From contig OX485807.1 of assembly GCA_950295325.1 (NCBI GenBank), positions 7,196,501 through 7,256,500 of the forward strand: DNA of 60,000 bases, given 5' to 3'. The notes beneath the pieces are model-generated. The model was not told the DNA's origin. It searched no databases and worked only from the letters and a program-made list of their open reading frames with translations. Positions 37,242 to 46,467 of the stretch are shown here, in pieces. The position numbers were made by a program, and so were the translations under genes. Source of the stretch: Polytrichum commune. Taxonomy: Eukaryota; Streptophyta; Polytrichopsida; Polytrichales; Polytrichaceae. Position 1 is the first letter of the stretch. The number at the start of each line of letters is the position of its first letter.

Positions 37242-37725
37242 GTTACAATGTTTATGGTATTTAACATCCCACACATAATAGTGTCACTTACCCTACTTTG
37301 AGGCATATGCTAGGTTACATTGATGATTAACAACGCCATCATAAGTGCCACGTCATGACACTTGACATTCAAGCGCACTTACTAATATCTTGGCATGGGT
37401 ATGTTCATTAGTGTTATGAAGTGCATGCTCATGTTACACAATGGTCTACGAGTTGACTTAAAGTCTACACAAATGACACTTAGCATCAATATGCTCAAAA
37501 ATATATTCCTCTTGCATAGTGAAACATAAACACATAATGCTTGCCATTTGTACGCTAAAAAATAACTTCCCCTTGCATATTACAACACAAGACTATCATC
37601 TAAAGTCTCAATATGCTACTCTAACTTGTCATCCAAAGATAATAATGTAGATATTCTTCCACTTAAAGAAGTTACTTATGTTGACGACTAGAGTCATATT
37701 GACAAAGAGCGCGCGTGACACTTTG

Positions 37726-37753
37726 AACACTATATTAAACATTTCAGGACTTT
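37726..37753 (+). repeat. left terminal inverted repeat
   Basis: It reads AACACTATATTAAACATTTC then AGGACTTT and is preceded by the TTTG TSD at 37,722-37,725. Confidence 0.93.
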
Positions 37754-37790
37754 GGCGTCAATATGGGACTTCTGGAGTGTCCATTGAGAT

Positions 37791-37823
37791 CGCATTGGGA
37801 ACGCATTGGGAACACATTGGGAA
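37791..37823 (+). repeat. left subterminal repeats of the giant transposon
   Basis: Three near-tandem copies of 'cgcattgggaa' (11-bp spacing) start about 65 bp inside the left end. The motif GGGAAC appears inverted as GTTCCC in the right subterminal region. Such arrays commonly bind the transposase; here that is inference. Confidence 0.75.
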
Positions 37824-37995
37824 CAAATCCTATGTTGTGTAGCAGTGACCCCTAATGGACTCCCAGTTGATTGCAACACTACTTTGACCGGTTCAAATGA
37901 GTGGGTGAGTGGAGGCTACAGCCTTGTACTCGAAAGAAAAGAATTGGTAACCCATACACCAAGTTTGTAGAACAATTACTGTTTGAATTGAGATC

Positions 37996-38001
37996 TTTAT
38001 T
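37996..38001 (-). terminator. possible poly(A) signal for the minus-strand gene
   Basis: The minus strand reads AATAAA about 160 bp past the stop codon at 38,162. It supports a transcript that includes the two small downstream exons. Confidence 0.4.
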
Positions 38002-38161
38002 CCTGAAGCATATGTCGAATGCCTCATTCTTAGGCGTCTACATACATGTTTGGCTATATATATGTCCCCACCGATATGTGGCTAAAGGGGACGCATTATC
38101 AACTATAGTATTTAATACATGTTGTGGCTTCTACAGGTCGCTCAATTGTAGTCCTGCCTCG

Positions 38162-38961
38162 TCAAGCGATACGATTATTTCCACGGTCACCCAATCCAGC
38201 CCGCAAAAGTCGAACTGCCCTTGAATTAGGGCCTTGAGATTCGATGAGTGAAATTTGGTAGTCCCGTGTAGCAGCGGGGTGCACGATGGCCAAAGTTCCG
38301 CATGGAGGTGTTGAAGCATCTGCGAGGGTGCACATACTAGTGTCAACGCCCTCCACATGGTTAATGGTGGAAGGGAGCTTCGTCATGGCGGGTTGAGGGG
38401 CATAAGTCTTCCCAAGTGATGCCAATCCAGCACGTAGAAGACGAACACCTCTTGAGTCAGGGCCTTGCGATTCGATTAGCGCAATTTGGTACTCGCGGGT
38501 AGGGGTGGGGCGCATAATGGATAATGTATGGGCGGGTTGTGGTCCGTCATCCATTGGGGGGAGCATATTTAGGTCAACATCCTGCAGGCCGACATAGGCA
38601 AAAAACATTCTCCAACTTATTGCCCCACAAATACCACCAACATTCATATACATGCACATACATTCCACGCCAAATGTTGGAGATTAGATAGAGATTGAAA
38701 AGGAGATTTGCAAAATATTTATTTGGGTAAGAACATTCCCAGGTGAACAAAATGAGCTATATTTACCAGACTCTGTCCTTCAGGGGTTGCTTCAGTGAGG
38801 GGTGACACACTTTGAGAGTTAGCGACCCGGATAGCTTCTACGCCCACGTGGGCGAGTGAGAAGGGATGGCAGGCCAGTACTACGTTGTGTTCATGCCGCG
38901 GGGTGAGACACACGAATGCCGATCGCTTGGAAGTGGATGGTGTGTATCCAGCAGGAGGAAA
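38162..38961 (-). CDS. probable exons 8-9 of the minus-strand accessory gene
   Basis: Two open segments have good splice signals. The first is 38,961-38,767 (65 codons, acceptor TTGTTCAG, donor CTG|GTAAAT). The second is 38,581-38,162 (139 codons plus stop, acceptor GGCCTGCAG). Both are phase 0, like the rest of the gene. The second contains an internal duplication: 'EYQIALIESQGPDSRGVRLL' and 'DYQISLIESQGPNSRAVRLL' about 85 residues apart. No known domain is recognised. The join to exon 7 is unclear, because exon 7 runs into TAG at 39,045 without a convincing donor before it; a GTAAGG lies just after the stop. These may be exons of an alternative transcript, of a broken gene, or of a separate small gene. 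Confidence 0.5.
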
Positions 38962-39044
38962 CTGAACAAAGCATATAATACACAATGTTACATGCCATAC
39001 AATTCATGAACCTTACATGCCCTAACCTAAACCCTACATGCTAA

Positions 39045-39833
39045 CTATCTTGGGACAGCAGTTATAGGGTGCAAGTCGGGTCGATTGGAGTGCTTGTTGG
39101 CCATCATAAGTGACTCCCTGACTGGATCGTTATGCGGGACCGGCTGTTGCCCAAATCTATGTGTGATCACAAAATCGCGTACGTCGCTCATTGTCGAATT
39201 GAACATACGTTGGAAGTAGGGGAGAAGAACTGCTCTCATATCCGCAGTTGCCTGTTTGTTGGTGGTGAAGGAATCGGGAAACAATACATTCCCGGGAGGA
39301 TTACAAGCACCTTTGTAGGGGCTGTCATCCACAAGAACAGTGTTCTCAATAGTGGCAGTAACACGTCCGGAATCAAGAGATACAGGCGGCCACCAAAATG
39401 TTTTGTTTAAACTCTTGAAGAACAATATTGATTCTGGCTTTAGGGGGTTCCTGATCTCATTGTCCCAGATGTCTTTGAATGTGATGCAATCCTCCTGGCC
39501 AAGAACTATTGCAGGTCTTGACATCCCATTGAATAAAAACTCCACCACGAGGTCCACAGTGGACTTTTTCATAGATGACCATATGCAAACATAGAACATT
39601 TGGGTCATTCTCTCCCAAAAGTGCTTGTAACCCAGTCTAGGTAGGACAGCTTTGGGACCAACAATCGCCGGACCCTTGTCTGGCGCACGATCTTGCACCA
39701 TCCATGTGGGTAAAGCGGAACGGCCGCGAGGAATACAATGACAAAATATGCCATTCAAATCGAACACCAGAATGAACCTTCGGTCGGGTACAGCAGCTAG
39801 CGCCTGGCGACAGGAATCCACTGTCAACTTCTC
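39045..39833 (-). CDS. exon 7: FCP1/NIF-type HAD phosphatase-like domain
   Basis: The 262 codons plus TAG start at acceptor AAAGCAG. The FCP1 homology pattern is clear. 'RRFILVFDLNGIFCH' is motif I, 'FYVCIWSSMKKSTVDLVV' corresponds to the 'WSS/TAS' motif II, 'PESILFFKSLNKTFW' is the usual 'FFKdL' strand, and 'NTVLVDDSPYKGACNPPGN' is the conserved 'DDsPyK...NPpn' motif. Motif I has DLN in place of DLD, a variant I know from a plant FCP1-like subgroup; loss of the second Asp suggests weak or no phosphatase activity. FCP1 domains act on phosphoproteins such as the RNA polymerase II tail. Why a transposon carries one is unknown. Confidence 0.85.
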   Translation of the reverse strand, partial: EKLTVDSCRQALAAVPDRRFILVFDLNGIFCHCIPRGRSALPTWMVQDRAPDKGPAIVGPKAVLPRLGYKHFWERMTQMFYVCIWSSMKKSTVDLVVEFLFNGMSRPAIVLGQEDCITFKDIWDNEIRNPLKPESILFFKSLNKTFWWPPVSLDSGRVTATIENTVLVDDSPYKGACNPPGNVLFPDSFTTNKQATADMRAVLLPYFQRMFNSTMSDVRDFVITHRFGQQPVPHNDPVRESLMMANKHSNRPDLHPITAVPR

Positions 39834-42800
39834 CTGCTTTACTCGAATTACATATAATGTTGCAACTAATGAAAATTGTGGAACTTCATATATTCAATAA
39901 CTTACATTCATATATTCATTAACTTACATTCATATATGCAATAGGTGCATATATTGATATGGGGGTTTATAATGAACTAAATATTAAAAGTTATTATGAA
40001 CTGGGAAACCAATACCTCGAAAGTTATGGGATTGAATTCCCAGCGATCCGATGGTCCTACTGAAGGGTCTTGAGGGTCCCTAGAAATAAGTCTTTTAGCA
40101 CACGCTATTCCCATCTCCCTCGTGAAAACTTGAGAGATGTTCCTATCGTACGTTGGGTAGTTGTCAGCGTAAACAAAAAGTTTATCATAAACAACGTGTG
40201 GGTTGAAGGGCGCATCCACAGTCGTTTGCGCACTTTGTCCACCCTGAACCCAAAACTACGCGGAGATGAATGTTTGGGACACAAATAAACCGGGTATATT
40301 GAAAAGAAAATCCAGTGGACCAAGTGAAATTTTATTGAGAAGGGGAAACGAAGCTTACACAAACTAAGTGCCATGAGAAGGGGAAACGATGCTTACACAA
40401 ACTGGGAGAGCTGGCCGCACACGCAGCTCTGGGCAAGTGACCTCGGAACGGCTGGCGTGCATAGCCCGCCAAGCCTCAAATGGACGTTCGGCTATTTTTG
40501 TATTGTCAGGGGGAAAGTCGGGGAACCTGTTGTCGCGTGGCCAACGTTCCACGACTTTCTTGACATGATGTGGGCCGGCAGAAGATGAAGGCTCTGTTGG
40601 ATCGACGACAGCGGGCTTCGTTGCATCAACGACAGCATGCTCCTCACAATGTGGAGCCTCGGGTTGGCAAGGGCCTGCAGAAGAGGAAGGCTCCGTTGGC
40701 TCCACGGTAGCAGTACAGTAACAAGGTGGTGATATTGGTTGTTGCAGGCCTGCAGATGATGACCCGGGCTCTGAATGTTCGATGACAGCCTGCTTCAGAG
40801 CAAGAGGTTTGATGGCAGCAATGTGGACCGCTGTGGGTGAAGGCGACTTGACCACATCATCGTCACTACCTATGGGCAAGAGGGGTGAACGATCCCCTTT
40901 GTCCAAAGGGGTGACGACAAGCGTTGGACTTCGACATGTAGTGGCAATGGGGGCTTGCATGGGGCCAACTATAAGTGAGGTGTCCTCTTCGGCTGCACCC
41001 GTTTGCGGGACTGCTGCACATGGTGATTCTGGCCGTGTGAAATCAACGATTTGCAAACCAGCCTGTGAATTGAACATGCATTGTTAATGACAGCCATTGC
41101 AGACAATGTATAGACGAAACACATTTCATTGAATGTAAAATGTACATCTTCCAAATACCCAGTACATGGTGAGTTTGGCTACAACTAAAATGTCCTAAAG
41201 GTTTTTAAGTCCAATGCTCTAGTCAGCCTTGGATTGCGATCTACAAACGGCTTCCTATTCTCCAAGTGGTTTGATTATGATGCGCGGCCTCCAACCTGGA
41301 TCAAACATCCCGGCGGAGATTCAGTGACTAGCATGTTTAAAAACAATTGGAAAAGCGAGAATAGGTCAAGGATATTTACCTCATCTTCAACAAGCTGGGA
41401 ATCATGTGAAGGCCCCTCCAGGCATCCGGCATCTGCAGGTGAACTTTCCACTTCGTTCTTCTCGGCCGATTTCTCAGCAACCTCCGGTTGATCCAAATGA
41501 GCTGGCTTTACTTGAGGAAGGACATCTTGGGAAGGGTCAGTACCAATGGGGACAAAAACAACCTCCGCATTTGCTGGTACAGTGGCCGGAGTAGGAATTG
41601 GCGTGGGCACGACTTGAGAGGGTGGCATGGCCTGGGCCATGGCATCCTTGAACAAGCTCGTTAGTAAGCCTGGTAAATTTTTATTCAAAATGCCCATCAT
41701 GAGAGGTTCCAAAACAGCCGTCGTAAGTGGGGGCTCCACGGGCTTACCATGGCGGCGTTTATGCCTATCCTTAGTTGAGGACCGACTTCGTGAGCGAGAG
41801 GACTTCCTATGTGGAATGTCCATGGCACCACTAGGACCAACATCGGCAGTACTGGGTCTGAGGGGATTCTGTGGAATGTCCATGGACCCACTAGCACCAA
41901 CTTCGGCGGTATTGGGTCTCTGTGGACTACGTGCAGCAGGCTGTGGAGGTTGGTAGGTGTCGGGAATAGAACGAGGGGACTCCAAAACCACATCGACATC
42001 TTCGACCTCCTCTTCGACATCCTGGGCCTCTTGGATATCCTGATCCTCAAGGGCATCCTGATCCTCTTCTTCGACATCCTGGTCCTCATCTTGGTGTTCT
42101 TCATCCTCCTGGTCCTCATCCTCCTGGTCTTCATCGTCAGCTAGGTCTTGGTCATCGCGGTCTTCGTCATCGAAGTCAAGTTGCTTCGCTCGTAGCGGCG
42201 AAGCACCGAGATCGCAGGCAGTCGACATATGCTCTTCCAACGGAGTCAAACCGCCAGGGGCATCATCGTCCGAGTGATGGGACGTGTGGGGGGATTCGCC
42301 ATGGCGCTCGACGTCGGTATCCCGTTCACTTGGAGGCTCCACAGACTCGTCATCTTCATCGTCAGGAAGATCTTCCACATCGGAGGGGTTTCGGTCAATG
42401 TCCATGGCCTCGATCGGTTCGCGATCTTCGACATCCTCCTGTGTAGCAACCATACAATGTCAACTATCATCTCATATAAAGAGGAAGTGAGAAAACGATG
42501 ATTTTCATAAACACAAGAAAGTAATTCATTAGCAATACTTACCAAAAGCAAGGGTGGATCTGGGTTGAGGTCAGGGTGAATGTGGCCATCGTGGGCTTGG
42601 TACTCATCTTCATCTTCGGCTTGTTCAGCGAAATCCTTCAGCTTAAGTACGCGAACACGTTGAATCAACGCGTCCAGAATATGCAAGAATGCCGAATCCA
42701 TGTAGGAAAAGACGTTGTAATCGTGCATCTGGAAAATCAATGAGGTTAGATAAATGGAAGAGGGAAGAGGTGAAAGGGAACGAATTGAGATAGTTCAGAT

Positions 42801-45800
42801 AGGTAGAACTCACCAACGCTGCAGCAACTGGTTTCAAGCCCCCAAATAGATTGAGAACCATGCCTCCGGCGGAACCCATGTACTCCAAGAACTTAATATA
42901 GACCTCCATTCTGAGCTCCCCTCGATTCACTTCATATGTTAACTCAGACCAATCCTTGGGTTTTACTTTGTATCGGCGCGAATCCGGGGCTAGCATTGGA
43001 CATGCAATTACCTTCCACCTGGGAAATTTATCTGGGACAATGAGGTGGTCGATGTAGAGGGCAGGGGTTTGCCTCTTTCCAACTATTTCTTTGGGGTCGG
43101 CTATCTCCTCTGCAGGACAAGGGAAATAGAACGATGGGACGATCACAAACGTGTTGGGATGTATGCGCATAAGCGACGACATGAATACGAGCGAGGCATC
43201 ATGGCTACGCAAGTCGGAGATAATCATCCAAGCTGGAACAGATTTCACCCCTGGTGTCCATTCCGGAGAGCACAAGTATTTAACCAAGGACTCCACAACT
43301 TCAGGAGGGATTGGTTCATCTACACATCCAGGGATGAACCTGAAGTCCAGAAACCCCGCGGCAATGGTGTTTCCCTCAATCCACTCAACATCACTGGAAT
43401 CTTGTTTGGGAATCACCAATCGTTTCTTAATGGCATTATGTGACACCCACCGCGTGATCACTTGCCCTGTGCATTCGTTGAAATCTGTTTGCAGCCAGTC
43501 GCGAAGCAATCGGTCTAAAGCCGGTTGTACCGGTAAGGACTTGTTGTTAGTCGCCCTCTTCCTGTTCAACCACTCTGAAGTCGCAACCTGGTAGAGCTTT
43601 ACCCATTTCGGCTTTGTAACTCCATGCTCCCGTTTGAATTTTGTCCATACGTCGCGATCCAGGAACCCATTCCCCTCATCATCCTTCTTCCACAAGCCAA
43701 CTTTATTGGGATCCCGCTTATCCAACTCCTGCAGCAAGATATTCTTCCACTTGCGGAAATTGCACCATGACTTCAGTGTCAAGACATTGCTGTTCTTGCA
43801 AGGCCTGAGAGTGACACTAGGAACGTCGTCCTCTCCCCTCCCTTCTAAAAGCCGTCTCGCTGCCAGGTGAAAGTCTGGCTTTGTGAGTCCTGACATACTC
43901 TTGAATGTCTCCCTTGTAAGGGGTTTAGTCACGAAAGGTTTCTCCACGAAGGGTGTTCCTGCCTTGGACTTCTCGTGGCGAGCTCGCAATTTTTGTTGAG
44001 CCTCCACATGATCCTCCAGGTATGTGCGTCCTGGCTTGTCCGGGTTGATAAATAAGCCCTTCTCGTGCGACATGAACACTTTCTTCCACAATCTTGATGT
44101 TTCCTCAGGGGCCATAATTAACGTGAGTTCCGCTTTAAGATCGTTATGCGTGATCCCTCTTGCGATTGCGGTGAATGATGCCTCCATGCTGGTAGTAAAG
44201 TTCTGCACATCATAGATATAGGATACATTGGTTTAGGATACAATGGTTTACAATGCCTGCATGATCAACACTTTAGGTGCGCCTCACCACTTTCACTCGA
44301 TCGAGTGAAAGTGGTGTGAGGCCATGTCAACACTTTAGGTGCGCCTCACCACTTTCACTCGATCGAGTGAAAGTGGTGTGAGGCCATGTCAACACTTTAG
44401 GTGCGCCTCACCACTTTCACTCGATCGAGTGAAAGTGGTGTGAGGTCATGTCAACACTTGAGAGGTCTGATGAATTAAGGGAGCAGAGTAACATACCTTC
44501 CAAGCCAATGTTTTCTCAGGGTCCTGTGTAGCCTCAGAGGCGTTCGCACGCTGCTTTTCGGGCTTGTTCAACTTCACCCAAACCCTGCGACAATACAGAA
44601 TTTGTGTAGTCCATGTCGGTGTGAACTTGTTGAACGAGTTCGAATTGTTCAATGTATATGAAAGCCTGACGGTCATGCTCGGATCCTCTGTCCACACAAT
44701 TGTGCAGGGCCACACCTTTAACTTCTCCTTGAGCTTCGGATCGGTATCTCGATGAGCAATTATTTCCGTAGATGCGGCTACAGTATGTTGCCCATTGATT
44801 ATGGCGAATTGCATGTTCTTGATGTCATCCCATGTCATGCCTTCTCGCCATGTCTCACCTTTCTTGAACTTCGGCATCAAACACAGATTGTGCTGAGGCC
44901 AAGCAGGCGGGGTTTGGATAAGGTAGTTCTTCATGAGGTTCACCCCACTTGGATCCAAAGGCCGCGTAACTTGATAAGCTTTTGCGCCCTTCATTTGTTT
45001 GATGGGTACACGGAATATCGATTCTGCGCCGAATGGATAAATGTGCCCAAAAAGTTGCAAAAACTTCTTCCTATCCAGAGCAGCTTCCTCAAGGCTGGGT
45101 TGTTGACCTTGCGATATAACTCGACCCTTCTCCGCTTGAGTCAAGACCAGTGGGGTTTCCTCATGCATAACAACGTCGGGCTTCATTTTCTTTTGCTTTT
45201 ATTTCTTCTCGGGTGACAAAGCCCTCTTTGCTTTCTTTTTCCTTCCACTCCCGGCATCCCCAGCATCCCTCTCCGTGTTCTGAGAATCTGTAGAAACGTG
45301 GGGCACCACCTCGTGAGGCTTCCTTCTCTCCGTCTCCAGTGATGCGGTTAGCTCTTCAGGTTTTTTCCCCTTCTTTGCCTTCGGCTGTTGTCCAATAGAG
45401 CTGCCACCTTCATCGGCCTTGGATTTCAGTATAACCTCGGCTTGCTTCTTCTTTTGCTGCCTTGATTCTTCCCGTGTAGCTGCCTCTCTACTGTTGATGT
45501 CTTCCAGTGTCTCCAACACAAAGTTTATGGCTCTTTTGGATATTCCAGATGACATCACCTTCTCTATCTCTTCCTTCTCCTTCGAAGGGAATGAGGCCAT
45601 GGACTCATAAAATGGCACCAAGAGAAATGTATGCTTCTTGCAATCAATTGATAAAATTCTCTCTTCCACCCCCTCCATAACCGAAACCTCTAGCCTGTCC
45701 CTCGCTCCCACATGAGCGATGGTAATTGGATTTCCAGGGTTCGGAATCCAACTATTGTTTACCTTGTACGTAAATATAAGCTCGTACCCTGAAGATTTGT

Positions 45801-45918
45801 TTCTCTTGTTAATGGCCAGCGACCACTTCTGCAAATGAGAGTCTCTAATTACCCATTGAGCAGTTGGTCCTGTTTGTTTGACTCCAACTATATCTGTCCA
45901 GAAAACAACTTTGTCCAT
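39045..45918 (-). CDS. multidomain accessory protein: ParB-like, methyltransferase-like and FCP1-like domains (seven exons)
   Basis: Exons read on minus: 45,918-44,497; 44,202-42,814; 42,728-42,543; 42,438-41,380; 41,062-40,397; 40,243-40,016; 39,833-39,045. Every intron is GT-AG and phase 0, each exon length is divisible by three, and the total is 1913 codons including stops. In order the protein has an unknown N-terminal domain (1-150), a Lys/Glu-rich linker, a ParB/DGQHR-like domain (about 300-440) and a region resembling a beta-class DNA methyltransferase (about 750-970). An acidic, Arg/Ser-rich and Pro/Ser-rich disordered middle (1000-1570) and an FCP1-type HAD domain (about 1665-1860) follow. 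An in-frame TAA (45,199-45,201) interrupts exon 1, so this copy may be inactive. The ATG at 45,918 is the first in frame; TTGCAG just upstream may be the acceptor of a leader intron. The role is inferred: DNA binding or silencing control for the transposon. The 26-bp palindromes sit upstream and in intron 1. Confidence 0.8.
40016..40243 (-). CDS. exon 6: short conserved-looking segment
   Basis: The 76 codons are bounded by acceptor TTGGGTTCAG and donor TTCGAG|GTATTG. It reads GGQSAQTTVDAPFNPHVVYD and onward to RWEFNPITFE. I recognise no domain; it leads directly into the FCP1-like exon. Confidence 0.65.
40337..40403 (-). repeat. 29-bp direct duplication over a splice donor
   Basis: 'gagaaggggaaacga' then [a/t] 'gcttacacaaact' occurs at 40,337 and 40,375. 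Each copy holds GTAAGC on minus (intron starts 40,396 and 40,358). The spacing of 38 bp is not a multiple of three, so use of the second donor would shift frame. Confidence 0.9.
40397..41062 (-). CDS. exon 5: Pro/Ser/Thr-rich linker
   Basis: The 222 codons are bounded by acceptor AATTCACAG and donor TTTGT|GTAAGC. It has low complexity, with the internal repeat 'VEPTEPSSSAGP' / 'VDPTEPSSSAGP'. The last 50 residues ('WPRDNRFPDFPPDNTKIA') look more ordered. A 29-bp duplication overlaps the donor, creating a second identical donor 38 bp downstream. Confidence 0.7.
41380..42438 (-). CDS. exon 4: acidic and RS-rich disordered region
   Basis: The 353 codons are bounded by acceptor ACACAG and donor GATGAG|GTAAAT. 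The first half is almost entirely Asp/Glu/Gln. Next come two near-repeats (ending SGSMDIPQNPLRP and SGAMDIPHRKSSR), then a basic 'KSSRSRSRSSTKDRHKRRHG' stretch likely to be a nuclear localisation signal, and a helical segment ('PLMMGILNKNLPGLLTSLF'). No enzymatic domain is seen. Confidence 0.75.
42543..42728 (-). CDS. exon 3: end of the methyltransferase-like region
   Basis: The 62 codons are bounded by acceptor TTTTCCAG and donor TTTTG|GTAAGT. Joined to exon 2 it reads ...AAAL|MHDYNVFSYMDSAFLHILDALIQRV. This fits the helix and strand that follow motif I in beta-class enzymes ('AA....gr.v.gvE.d..y...a..R'). That the homology runs across the splice supports both the join and the assignment. 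Confidence 0.65.
42814..44202 (-). CDS. exon 2: methyltransferase-like region
   Basis: The 463 codons are bounded by acceptor ATGTGCAG and donor TTG|GTGAGT. The frame continues upstream only as GTG, so it is not a separate gene start. The first ~250 residues are Lys/Trp-rich and unrecognised. The C-terminal part has 'AWMIISDLRSHDASLVF' in the place of a DPPY motif, then 'HPNTFVIVPSFYFP', and finally 'GGMVLNLFGGLKPVAAAL', which resembles motif I (VLDPFxGSGTT..AA) of beta-class N6/N4 methyltransferases. The order IV then I is that of the beta class. DPPY itself is missing, so catalysis is doubtful. Confidence 0.6.
44271..44460. repeat. three 62-bp tandem repeats with the palindrome, in intron 1
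   Basis: The units start at 44,271, 44,333 and 44,395 with 'ctttaggtgcgcctcac'. Each holds the 26-bp palindrome at 44,288-44,313, 44,350-44,375 and 44,412-44,437. The symmetry extends outward as GCCTCA...TGAGGC. The whole array lies inside intron 1 (44,496-44,203) of the accessory gene. Confidence 0.95.
44497..45186 (-). CDS. exon 1, second part: ParB/DGQHR-like domain
   Basis: The 230 residues run from MKPDVV to ...KTLAWK, where the donor GAAG|GTATGT (44,496) begins intron 1. The ParB/sulfiredoxin-fold pattern is visible. 'FRVPIKQM....YQVTRPLDPSGVNLM' matches the N-terminal 'ip..I....R.ld...v..L' part, 'FAIINGQHTVAAST' occupies the 'i.dGqHR..A' loop, and 'YTLNNSNSFNKF' matches the Asn-rich segment that follows in DGQHR proteins. 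The loop has HT rather than HR, so catalytic or CTP-binding activity is uncertain. In phages and plasmids ParB domains are often fused to DNA methyltransferases, as seems true here. Confidence 0.65.
45199..45918 (-). CDS. exon 1, first part: N-terminal domain of the accessory protein, ending at an in-frame TAA
   Basis: The 239 residues start MDKVVFWTDIVGV. The first ~120 look globular and are unknown to me. Residues 115-240 are highly charged with probable coiled coil ('REAATREESRQQKKKQAEVI') and end in a Lys-rich stretch. After the TAA the same frame continues KQKKMKPDVV without loss of the Lys-rich character. A single change of a Lys or Gln codon to TAA is the likeliest explanation, since no pyrimidine-rich splice acceptor stands near. 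Confidence 0.75.
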   Translation of the reverse strand: MDKVVFWTDIVGVKQTGPTAQWVIRDSHLQKWSLAINKRNKSSGYELIFTYKVNNSWIPNPGNPITIAHVGARDRLEVSVMEGVEERILSIDCKKHTFLLVPFYESMASFPSKEKEEIEKVMSSGISKRAINFVLETLEDINSREAATREESRQQKKKQAEVILKSKADEGGSSIGQQPKAKKGKKPEELTASLETERRKPHEVVPHVSTDSQNTERDAGDAGSGRKKKAKRALSPEKK

Positions 45919-45991
45919 GCCTCCTGCAATGGTATGTGAAATAAGTTAATCTTCAAACCACATTAATGCATCACTCAACTCAACATTAATG

Positions 45992-46467
45992 CTTTCACTC
46001 GATCGAGTGAAAGTGAGCCATGGTTGTCCATGGCACAAGCAGGCAGTCAGCACGCGAGCGCTGGTCCACTTTCACTCGATCGAGTGAAAGTGGCCAGTGG
46101 CCAGCCATGGCTCTCAGGCAGCCAGCACGCCAGCGCTGGGCCACTTTCACTCGATCGAGTGAAAGTGGCCAGTGGCCAGCCATGGCTCTCAGGCAGCCAG
46201 CACGCCAGCGCTGGGCCACTTTCACTCGATCGAGTGAAAGTGGCCATTGGCCAGCCATGGCTCTCAGGCAGCCAGCACGCCAGCGCTGGGCCACTTTCAC
46301 TCGATCGAGTGAAAGTGGCCATTGGCCAGCCATGGCTCTCAGGCAGCCAGCACGCCAGCGCTGGGCCACTTTCACTCGATCGAGTGAAAGTGGCCAGTGG
46401 CCAGCCATGGCTCTCAGGCAGCCAGCACGCCAGCGCTGGGCCACTTTCACTCGATCGAGTGAAAGTG
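45992..46467. repeat. array of seven palindromes at ~75-bp spacing upstream of the accessory gene
   Basis: The palindrome cores start at 45,992 (22 bp), 46,067, 46,142, 46,217, 46,292, 46,367 and 46,442. The last six are exactly 75 bp apart. Spacers are nearly identical ('ccagccatggctctcaggca' and onward). The array begins 75 bp before the ATG of the minus-strand gene, so it occupies the promoter or leader region. ORFs of 91-230 codons on both strands are by-products of the repeat. Confidence 0.95.

Larger units (their letters stand above)
36330..37725 (+). repeat. 90-codon-ORF repeat, copy 2 (carries two insertions)
   Basis: It is the inverted counterpart of 15,463-16,510. It has received the MITE at 36,898-37,241 and is cut at 37,725 by the giant transposon. 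Its continuation should resume at 59,995 (the last six bases visible are TTTGAG, as predicted from copy 1). Confidence 0.88.

Noticed and set aside
42643-44208. 521-codon ORF as an independent gene
   Set aside because: Its apparent start is a GTG inside a splice acceptor, and it joins in phase to exon 1; its last ~58 codons are intron.
45992-46467. Regular palindromic repeats resembling a CRISPR array
   Set aside because: The spacers are nearly identical to each other, the setting is eukaryotic, and no cas gene is present.
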